Shown here: positions 12,038 to 21,411 of the stretch, one piece after another
How the letters are laid out: every line of letters starts with the position of its first letter
How positions within the stretch are numbered: position 1 is the stretch's first letter
Source of the DNA: Bigelowiella natans CCMP2755
Lineage: Eukaryota > Cercozoa > Chlorarachniophyceae
NCBI GenBank assembly: GCA_000320545.1
Contig: ADNK01002490.1
Location: 60,001-85,439, forward strand
DNA length: 25,439 nucleotides
Direction of reading: 5' to 3'
Notes under the pieces: model-generated
What the model was told of the DNA's origin: nothing
The model's input: the letters and a program-made list of their open reading frames with translations, nothing else
The model's database searches: none
Position numbers and translations under genes: made by a program

Positions 12038-13384
12038 CTGGTAACGGAGAACATGTTTTGACTCGTACCAATGTGTAATATTGTTAAGTAACTCTGTCTA
12101 ACTGTTCTCACGAACGTTTTGCTCAAATGCAATCTCGATAGCTCTGTCGTAGTCTCTGTTTATGATTTTAAAAAATAATTTATATACGAAATGTCAAGAT
12201 GACAATGACGATGGTATTCCGTCGTGAAATGATGATAACTTTCAAAAAAATAAACTTTTTTCAGCTTGAATTAGAGGATAACACCAAAGTCCGATACATT
12301 TCCCACTTCCACAACATAATTAGATCGCACGGAATCTCTAATATATTTGACAAGGTATCGATCGTATGCTATGCAAACCCCCTTATTATCCTTCGCTATT
12401 TATGTCTCTTCAACTCCCTCTATCTCCTTCCCTTACAACTTTATTGCTTTTTCCCAATTAGCCAGGCCCTCGTATGCCAATGCACGTCCTGCGACAACTC
12501 AATTTTAATTGCAATAAGCCATTGGACGAATAAAAGGAGTGAATAGGGAGGGAAAAGACAAGAGAGCAGGATAGGTATAGAAAAATATTTTGGATCTCTC
12601 TAGGGCGGCGAACATTAGCATTACAAAGAAACTTGCATGCTTTTTACTATACCGGATAGTAATCTTCCATCAAACCCAGCATCAGTTAGAGAGTCGCCTA
12701 ATTTATCATAAAATGTGTATTCTTCATCACCGTGGTTACGACTGAAAATCACCAGAATTCGATTTCTAGTAAAGATTTTCCTTCACAGTTGATGCGAGGA
12801 GAAGACATACGGGAATGCATAGCGACTTATTATATATTGTTGCTCGCCTGTTAGATGTTTCGCGTGGATGGCCAAAGCCGCGTCATAATCACGCACAGCC
12901 GCTTCGAAATCCTAACAAATAGAGAGGAAATAAAAGATAAGAAAGGAATGTGCAGAGGTGCGAGTGCGTGTGTGTGGTTTGCTTAAAAAAGTGATTGAAT
13001 GTGAGTCAGCTAATGTTTGGCTCTAATAACGTATCACATTACCCTAGTCTCTCACACAAGTACAACATCATCCTACAACCTAAACACACCTCCAGTACAC
13101 TCTAAACACTTCTCATCATCCTCATCATCCTCATTCCCATGACCCCCATCATTCTCATCACCAAAAGGAGCAAAGGCAACGAACCTTCATATCAACATAG
13201 GCCTCTGCCCGTGCTGCAGACCACTTGAAGTTATCAGGCTGCGATTTTACCAACTCTCCGAGAACATTCGCCGCCTCTTTGAAGTTCATTTCTCCGTATA
13301 TCTCTGTGGCTTGCTATCCAAAACATAAAGTTACAGACAGCGAAGACGAAGGTCCCTCCCCCCCCGCGCGCAAACACACACACA

Positions 13385-13440
<56 letters not shown>

Positions 13441-13836
13441 GCACGCACGCACGCACGTACGCAGACAAAATTATAATCAAATACACCTTTTCAAGGAACT
13501 CCACTTTATTGCTTCCATCAACTGAGGCAACTGATGGACGTCCTCCGAGTAAGCAACCTCCGAGTGCCAAAGCTCCCGAACCCGCAATGGATGAGGATAC
13601 TTGTTCATCGTAAAATGTGAAGGATGGGGCGTAGGTAGACTTTAGTGTGATAAAGATGACAGGGAAAGAGCATGTAAGGTACCACGTCTTCTTGAAGTGT
13701 GGAAAGCAAGATTCCTAGTAGTACGACTATTTTTTCGAATCACCAGCCGCCCCCGCCTTGGCGCCGACGCTGTGCATCTGGCTGAGGCAAGGAACAAAAT
13801 CGAGAGGAAGAGAGCAATGCTTACTCTAGTTTTCAT
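10378..13836 (-). CDS. Plastid-targeted tetratricopeptide repeat protein, 15 exons, complete
   Basis: 370-residue TPR protein, probably a plastid assembly or scaffold factor. Exons in coding order: 13744-13836, 13487-13639, 13185-13313, 12811-12911, 12653-12741, 12437-12488, 12116-12155, 11875-11908, 11666-11710, 11485-11537, 11248-11301, 11068-11126, 10784-10829, 10576-10630, 10378-10487. All junctions are GT-AG, phases agree, and lengths sum to 371 codons with TGA. Residues 1-25 form a signal peptide (MKTRVSIALFLSILFLASA), followed by an Arg/Ser-rich stretch and a second apolar segment SIAGSGALALGGCLLGG. TPR helices include NFKEAANVLGELVKSQPDN, DFEAAVRDYDAALAIH, GRALAYEGLANWEKAI and PDPYVVNSRGNCYASLGKW. 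The C-terminal part (RLDGAIYAASNAALMLVQ, VDIRAALAALYWHQG, KDWVGRIRRWPP) matches a TPR family I know from plant and algal plastids. The exact orthologue name is not recalled. The exon 4/5 join is the least sure. Confidence 0.9.
10731..10767. repeat. (GAA)n repeat in TPR-gene intron
   Basis: About 12 GAA units on the plus strand (TTC on the coding strand), inside the intron 10631-10783. Confidence 0.95.
11193..11233. repeat. (TG)n repeat in TPR-gene intron
   Basis: TG alternation interrupted by CG steps, inside the intron 11127-11247, a few bases from the donor that follows exon 11248-11301. Confidence 0.95.
11361..11390. repeat. (ATG)n repeat in TPR-gene intron
   Basis: Ten ATG units within the intron 11302-11484. 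Confidence 0.95.
11999..12032. repeat. (CT)n repeat in TPR-gene intron
   Basis: Pure CT run in the intron 11909-12115; it reads as GA on the coding strand, so it is not a pyrimidine tract for that intron. Confidence 0.95.
13372..13460. repeat. (CA)n / (GCAC)n compound repeat in TPR-gene intron
   Basis: Long CA tract followed by GCAC units up to 13460, inside the intron 13314-13486. It fills about half of that intron. Confidence 0.95.
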
Positions 13837-15092
13837 CTTGGAGTGGCAGGGGCCAAGAGACTGGTTATGGGCGAGGACAGTGGCACGTATCGATGGTGGT
13901 GTGGCAAAGCCTTTTTTGGAATATGTGTGGCAGCCCTCCTGTATTCTAATTAGCCAAAAAATATAGGCCATATTCCGACATCGACATGACAGCATTCCTC
14001 AAAATTCATGATTTCCTATTTTATCTGTTCATCCTGCGACATCTTTTCCCCGATTGTCGCAGGATGGAAACTACATACGTGAAACCAGATTCCTTCTTCA
14101 ACGCAGGCCGCCGACCGAAACAATCAAACCCTCCTAGCCTCGCGATTCGCTTCTTCTTCTTCATGCCCAGAACAAGAATGCAGCATTAAAGACAATGTTA
14201 GCTACACCCAAAGTGCAAACTTCACCGCGCCTTTGCAAGAGATGAATTTGTTCACACTGTTGCGCGCACTACTCTCACCGCATTGTGCCTCCTCTCCATC
14301 TACAACTATATTATTCCCCCTTGTACTTCAAGCTTTTTGAGGTCACCTATCTCAGGGGAGGTATCATGAATCTCAGGCTTCTGGGAGCCATGCAATGTGC
14401 ACAGCAAACCAAGCACACTGAGAGATGCCGTGGCGTATCAAATTATGTTTCGTACGAAAAATAAATTTATTAATAATTTTTTCGTTCTACTATACATGTC
14501 GTACAATTTATAAGAGATTATGTCCTCTGAATCAAGGGGAAACGTCATATGCGACATAGCCAATATTTTATTTGTGGACCACAAAGGCTGTATGATACAT
14601 GCAGTTGCAATAAGAGAACTGGTGGGACAATACTTAAACTTTCTTGTTTTTTTTAACTAGATCTAAGGGGAATTAATGTTTGATGTCGCATCCGGTATTC
14701 CCAATGCGTTTTGCTTGTAGATTATTGTAAGGCGATTATCGCGTGAGCATTTTCCCGCCAAGCGATTTCAAATGCGACACGGGTCAGAACTGCTTCTCAC
14801 CAAGACCCGATATTTTTGAATCACGACTTAAAATCGAAGTCGCCATTGATTATTGTAAGTCAATGCAGACGCCGCTATGTTTAGAAACTGTTCTAACAAT
14901 TTCTAGAATCTAGGAATTGCGACGATTAATCCAAGTCGCTCCCGATTGTTGTAGGGGAAAATGGACGCTTCATTAAAAAACCGTTCCTAATCTTGCGATT
15001 GAAACCGTTCTTAATCTTGCCTCTGGCCTTCAGTAGTTACGTTTGATCTAGCGGGCGCTGTGCATCTTGCACCCCAATGTAGCACGGATTTA
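13837..15092. promoter_or_regulatory. divergent region between TPR (-) and membrane-protein (+) genes
   Basis: About 1.25 kb between the two start codons. It holds an AT-rich imperfect hairpin at 14455-14484 (CGAAAAAT against ATTTTTTCG), related copies of a word like GATTATTGTAAG near 14720 and 14850 with a weaker one near 14943, and a short tandem repeat at 14979-15020. No coding exon was recognised. An untranslated first exon of the membrane-protein gene could lie here. Confidence 0.4.
14979..15020. repeat. two-copy direct repeat, period 24
   Basis: AACCGTTC[C/T]TAATCTTGC occurs at 14979-14996 and 15003-15020, with one mismatch in 18 bases. It ends about 70 nt before the likely ATG of the membrane-protein gene. 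Confidence 0.85.
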
Positions 15093-18000
15093 ATGGAGAG
15101 CGTTCAAGTGTCTCCGCATGTTGGCCTTAGTGTTGGAAGGTCTGAAATCAAAGGAGGCACTGTGAGAGGCTTAAAATGCCCAAAGTGTCGGAGGCGCTAT
15201 GAAACTGCTTCCGATATGCTGTTCCATTTAAAATCCCATTTCGACGTCATTAGGAAAGGATGTGGCGATGCTGCAAAACAAAAACAACATGATCGAGCAA
15301 ACAACAAAGAGAGGAATATAATGCTCGAAAGTGCAAAAAAGATGTGCACAATGTTCGCACCAACCGCCATCTACAAAGAAACAAAAATTAATAGCTCTAC
15401 TTCAAAAATTAAAGTAAAAATAGGCAAAAACACATTCAAGAGAGCAGGTCACGGGCCGTTCGCTGTGCACAACTCCGATTTCAAGAGCTACAGATCAGGC
15501 CCTATGATATCTCTACGTGATTCCATAGAGGACACCGTGAGCCGCAGTGAAACCTCTTCCGTCATGCCGGCCCATTTCAAGAAGTCCCATTCCATTAACA
15601 AAGACATTGGCGAAGCTACAAAACTGAAAAAACAACATGATGGAGCTAAGAAGAAGAAGATAAAACCCATCACTAAACGTGCCAGGCAGCTGCCAGCGAA
15701 CACCCCAAAACGATCTCCTCTTGTAGTTGCCTTTGATGCCCTCGAAGAGCAGGTGCGCAGATCGGAACTGGGGACAAAATCTCCAATGACCAAGACCCAA
15801 AGGTACCTGCGTATTACCAACTCTAGAGAAATAAAAAAACTCAAAAGTATCGGTGGTACCAGGATGAGAGCCCAACCGAATTCAGCCCAGACTCCCCTCA
15901 ATGTCGGCCTTGATGAGGCCCGGTTTGAAAATGATGAGGGAAAGATCTCCACCAACATAATCGTAGATTCAAAAAGTCCAGCGTGCAACAAAATCCGCGA
16001 CCATGCTAATATGTCAGAGAAGGATCGACACACTTTCAGAGCCCTTTACATCAAGACTGACTGTGAAGCCCCCCCAAAGGTTGAACCTACAGCTCTTCAC
16101 GAGAAAATAACAACATCTCAAGTAAATACACGATCTCCTTCCAGGGTAAATGCTATGGAATCCCATACTCAAGTAAATAGTAAGAGGGAAAAGCTACCTC
16201 GATTTAATTTCAAAATAAGCAAGAACAATTTTAGGGGAAGACCCGGGCCGTTCGCGGTACGCAACTACGGGTTTAAGGGAGACAGTTCAGGCTCCATAAT
16301 GCCTCTACATGATTCCAAAGAGGACACCCAGAGCCGCAATGATCGAGAGTGGAAGTGCTTACCAAGTTTTAGCCTCAAAACAACATTTTTAATCACATCG
16401 ATCCTGCTATTGCTATACGCGGGAGTGTGCACTCTGGCCCTTGTTGCGACAATAGGGCAGCATCGAGCACAAGCTAATGAGGGCTATGATTTTCAAATCC
16501 TGATATATTATACCTACCTCTTCGGCCAGGAGGCACTCTTGTTCATCCTCTACTTGCGAACCATAAAGCCCTCTTTGGTGCATCGACAAAACTTGCGCAC
16601 GTGGAGCGGGATCATTGCCGTGATGTGCTTCTTCCGAGTCTTAACTGAATGGCGAGTTGTACGCTCAAACATTCCTCTGGCAGTCGTGGGAATTTTCGCA
16701 TGTTTTTACGGGCTGGCTAACATGGTCTGCACCCTGTTTTATCCTTTGTATTTACTGTCGGACGCGGGCCTGCTGGGCGATGAGAAGAGGGGGAAAGCTC
16801 GATGCTGGCAAGTACTCAGCATCACGAGGCACCCGACGATGGTTCTATTCTACATCCCATTGATGTTAGTAACCTTTTGCCTACCCTTGGTTTTTCCTTT
16901 TGACCAAGCGATTTTTACCCTATTACTTGCCGTCTGGTCTGTCTTCGGCGTCATTGCACTTTTGTGCATGGCGGCCCTGAAAGAATACTTCAGACATGAC
17001 TACATTGGGTACGTGCTATATTGTGCGGTAACATCGTATAGCCCGCGTGTGGTCGGTAATGTGATATCTGCCCTGACGCGCTTGAAATTCGCCTACAGAG
17101 GCGCGATGCTTGTTGTTGCGACAAAGGTACCGATCCCAAGATCAGCTTCCAAGCAGAAATACATTGTAGTGCCTCTGGGAAGATTCTTCTTTTTGTCTAC
17201 TCATCGCGTCGAGATCTTCTAACTTCTAAATTTGGCTGGCATGTCTCTCACATAATTTTCCTTCTGTCAAATTGTTGCGTCTTTTTGTGCTAGCGCGCTG
17301 TGCTCAAAGTCTCCTCGTCATCGTGTGCGATGCCAATCATTATTAGGTGATCTTCCAGCTAGGCATGTTCATGTTATCAGTGCAGTTGAAAGTCTTGGCT
17401 TCACACGGGGCGCGCGGAACAAACGCGTTGCTGTTCGCGTGGCAAATAGGCCAATATTTCATCATCAACGCGCTCTTTCTAGATGCAGGATTTGACGCGG
17501 AATTTTTAGTTATGTATATCGTTAACATGGGTTCTTCGATCTTCAGGGACAGCGGTGAGCACTCGTCATTTTAAGAATTTTCTTCTCAATGCACCCACCC
17601 ATCTCCTATCCCAACATGATTATAATTCTCCTCCCTCACTGTCCATCATCCCACTCAGGTATGTTGCATGAATTCTTCTGCAAGTACATAATGAAGATGA
17701 CGAACAGTATCGATATAGCGAATGAAATGAAAGAACAATATACCCTCACGCAACAGAATTCTCTTGCGACGGTGCTATGCGCACCTTTACTTCTTGTGAT
17801 GGTGATGGTAGAATATGCAGCAACTATGGGCGAGAAGCCATTAGGAATTCCGCTCATCATGGCTACTGTGGACAGGTATCGCAGGTGCAAAGAGTTTGTT
17901 TAGGAGGAGGAGTTATCTTGTGTGTACTGCACATCCTGATGATGATGACCATAGAGCGCTTTTGCCTATGTCTGTATGTAAATTAGGTCCAACATAAGGG

Positions 18001-19118
18001 ATGTTTTACTGGTTTTTGTCATCATGGTGCCTACAAATAGCCTTATTGCCTGGGCAGGGCACCATTTATTCACCAAGCGAATGTCTCGGTCAGTAAAAAG
18101 GAGGGAAGGGGAGATACACACACGATAAAAATAACACAACTAAGGGCTTGTGAGCAGCTATGCGCGAGAATGTCAGTGGACCTTGTCATCGTTGCACAAG
18201 TTTCTCCTCCATTGTCGTAGGAATACCAATCTCTCCTTTGACCTTTGCAGATTGGAAAGAAAGTCAATCTTAGATCGACTGGGTTCTCCTTGGACGTTGA
18301 CTAAAAGTTCGTCCCTTGTACCGCTCCAATTGGACTTTGCAAAGTCAGAAGAGGGGGGGGTGGCGAATGGCGCCGTCGGTAACACTCCCAAAAGTCATCA
18401 AGGTGTGAGTCTGGATGTGTGCCACTTCCATCATTAGTCATGTCTCTGCATTATGCATGCGCGTTGATGACATTCCGTTGAAGCGATAGCGATAGAACTT
18501 GCGCACACGACTGGCTGTTTGTGTGTTTGTCTAGGCGGCGTACAAGAAGATCCTTCAAATCCATCCGTCCCCGGAGAAAACCGCTCGAGTTTTTCGCCGC
18601 CAGCTTTAGGAAGCATGAAGGGCGAGATGTTTGCGATGTACAGCAATGCAGACGAGAGGGGGAAGGACGAGAAGTCAAAGCAAAACATGCAAAACGTCAG
18701 CTCTCGAAGAGATGAACGACAACGAAGCACAGTCTCTCAAACGTCAACAACAAAGCCGTCAATCCCGATTAGAGGTGTCCGGCCTTCTCAAGAATCCTCT
18801 CGTCATTCTACAAGTCGCAGTGAAACACGTTCTAGCAACAGGAGCAGCTCAGCGGGTACCTCTGTGGCCATGTCTCTCCCTCGAGTATTAGGTGGGAGCG
18901 ATATCAAGATTCGGAAAGAAAATAGCGACAGCAGCACTCCATCTAGGACTTCGTGGCTAGGAAAGAAGCCCCGCCGAATGCACACGCGCACGACAATCTT
19001 CGCAAAGAAAAGAGTGAAGAGGGAGGTTCGCGATCTATGGCGTAACAACGGGCTGCTTTTTTTTTTCGTGGTATGCGTCATGGTCAACTCAACGAGACAT
19101 TGGACACTGCTGCATTGA
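15093..19118 (+). CDS. Unrecognised polytopic membrane protein with N-terminal C2H2 zinc finger
   Basis: Five exons: 15093-17126, 17347-17554, 17659-17875, 18251-18402, 18535-19118 (TGA), about 1064 residues, all GT-AG and in phase. Bases 15060-15092 are also open but begin with GTG, so the ATG at 15093 is preferred. Residues 29-49 hold a classic C2H2 finger (CPKCRRRY...FHLKSH; Cys29, Cys32, His45, His49). Residues about 105-420 are Lys/Ser-rich and probably disordered, with a roughly 50-residue module present twice (PFAVHNSDFKSY and PFAVRNYGFKGD). Apolar segments follow at about 428-455, 469-490, 504-525, 527-556, 583-604, 606-630, 679-697, 706-725 and 781-804. The C-terminal tail is Ser/Arg-rich and presumably cytosolic. 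I do not recognise the membrane domain; a receptor, transporter or membrane-tethered regulator are all possible. The last exon is less sure: an alternative donor (after 18404) would give a much shorter end. Confidence 0.75.
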
Positions 19119-20049
19119 ACATTCATAATTGGACACTTCGGACCGCATGCTCTCTTGTATGTTTGCATGCTTGGTGTCTGCAGCATCGATGCCAATCCCC
19201 AACACTGAAACTGAGCTGATGATGTCATGTGCTTATTGTCGACAGCAAACAGCTATGTTTTAGTTTTTGCGTTACTAATTCTCTAGCGGAAAAGTCCAGA
19301 AGTATACGCGGTGACAGTTGCGTTTTGTTTCTACTTGGCGCCGAGAGCAATGCGCAGACAGCGATGCGAACACTTCAATTTGCTGCATGCTAGCATTGCA
19401 ACAGATAAAACAATGTCATGATGCATGAGATGGATGCGTGAACATAGTTGCTCTTGATTGGGGGGGGGACATGGATGAGTTGTCAGCATTTCCCGTGATC
19501 CTTTCGAATCAAGCATTGAAGGTACTTCAATTGTTCAGGAGTGTGGACGCCTTGATCAGAACCTTCAACCGTCTCATTGGAATTGTGTCAGCCATTCATC
19601 AATTCATTTTGAGGCACCAATCGCCACCAGCATGCTAGCATGGCAATCACAATCGATTCGATCGCGCAGCACATCTTGGAAATTATTGAACGCTACGCGT
19701 GCGCCTAGTGTATGACATCTTCGTTCCTATTGTGGAAATCACTGCGAGGATGTGCTAGATGTGCTCAAACAAAAAACTGGCAAAGCCATGAAGCCAAACA
19801 GACTGCCACTTACCACCCTCTAGCCTTACTAGCTAGCTAGCCTAGCTGCGATGCAGTGCCACACTATCGATTCATCATGCTAGCATGGTAACGCATGTGA
19901 CAGCAATGACCCATCAGCAACAGTGCGCACAGCAGCATGCAGTGTGTAGTGCAGGGAGTGCCACGTTTGTTTGAACAGGCTAGCAGGGTTAGAGGGGGCG
20001 ATGACAGGCGAGCAAGTCACGAACGACACTCCGCGTAGTTGGGCAATGC

Positions 20050-20077
20050 CACACACACACACACACACACACACACA
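20050..20077. repeat. (AC)n microsatellite
   Basis: Pure AC run followed by a short GAGAGAGGGAGAGG stretch. Confidence 0.95.
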
Positions 20078-20530
20078 GTGAGAGAGAGGGAGAGGCAGCA
20101 CAATCATCATACGCAAGGCATGTACGTACGTATGTGAAATCACTAGGTCAAATGTTGCTATGGCATTGCTCAAACAGATCAGCCATAAGCAACACTCTTT
20201 GCTGCATCATACAAGTCTTAACAACAACAACAGCAACTTATCGTCATCGAAATACCCCATTTACTACGTCCGAGCGGTATTAGGACTGGCACACGAGATA
20301 GTTAATTTTATATGGAAGATGCATTGCACAAAAATCTATCGACCAGCATCGACGAGGGGAACCAAAGGTCATTTCTTCTTCTCCTTGATGTACACACTTT
20401 AATTTTTCTAATTATGTCATTAACAGGAGGGTGAGCTCTCCTGACGCCTCCTCTTCAGGTCCCCTAAACCATGAAAACTTCGATGCATCCACCTGTGCAC
20501 ACACGATACTATCAGTTTCATTCTAATGCG

Positions 20531-20553
20531 CTCTCTCTCCCCCTCTCTCTCTT

Positions 20554-20588
<35 letters not shown>
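20531..20588. repeat. (CT)n then (CA)n compound microsatellite
   Basis: CT-rich stretch 20531-20552, then a CA run 20557-20588. Confidence 0.95.
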
Positions 20589-20589
<1 letters not shown>

Positions 20590-20722
20590 CGCACGCACAC
20601 AGACATTTTGTATATCTGGGTTTAGAAATGAGAAATTTTGTAAATGTTGCCCATTGCGAGGTTCGTGCTTCAGCAAAAAGCAACAAACTGCAGTGCTGCA
20701 AGATGCCGAAAAAATGGATTCC

Positions 20723-21121
20723 TCACTGTAATACGATAAACAACCGGCACTACGATACTACTCAAATTAATGAGTTCTACTAACACCTGCGAATAACTAC
20801 GAAGTACTACCTGCATGTGTTGAGCAACAGCCTTGCGCAAGCTGTCCGGGCTTGTCTGGCCTTTGAATCTGTGATGAGCAATGATGATAAGTTAAATGTG
20901 TAGGGAAGTAATAGTAATAGCAGAATGCAGCACTTTAGCAAAAAGCAAGCATGAGGATAAGTGCCATTGATTGATGATACTTTCTCATCCATAGGAAATG
21001 TACATATTAAGATGAGATGGTTTATTATATGATATATGCTGGAGAGCAACTACAGGGCAACAAGGAATACGACGATTTCGGTACAAAGTAGCAAATAGTG
21101 ATGTAGCATGGAACATATGTT

Positions 21122-21180
<59 letters not shown>

Positions 21181-21371
21181 TGCGTTGTGTATGTGTGTTT
21201 ATTCATGCTTGCTAAACATTACCCGAGCTTGAACTGAGCGGCACGAGATCCATCCTTTCGTCTCACATTCACGACGCATTGGCGCTTCCCCTAAATAAGG
21301 GGGGGGGGATGCAAAAAACCACATGTTCACACATAGGCGCAGCTACTTACAAATAGGAGCGATATATACAT

Positions 21372-21411
<40 letters not shown>

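Larger units (their letters stand above)
19119..20722. other. convergent intergenic region with palindromic words and CA/CT repeats
   Basis: About 1.6 kb between the ends of the membrane-protein gene (+) and the signal-peptide gene (-). No convincing exon was found; open frames at 19438-19638 and 20160-20402 lack family features and splice partners. It contains three exact copies of ATGCTAGCAT (19387, 19632, 19877), a GCTAGCTAGC cluster near 19830-19845, and microsatellites. Confidence 0.55.

Noticed and set aside
12199-12546. 115-codon plus-strand open frame with splice-like borders (TTTTTCAG before 12265, donor after about 12354)
   Set aside because: It lies inside an intron and across exon 12437-12488 of the well-supported minus-strand TPR gene, shows no family similarity, and has no partner exons.
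13225-13570. Several open frames on both strands with Thr-His or Val-Cys runs
   Set aside because: They are translations of the CA microsatellite at 13372-13460 with adjoining exon antisense.
15488-16033. 181-codon minus-strand open frame
   Set aside because: Antisense shadow of the long 15093-17126 exon, without recognisable domains.
19438-19638. 66-codon plus-strand open frame in the convergent intergenic region
   Set aside because: No Kozak-like context, family similarity or splice partners; length is within chance expectation.
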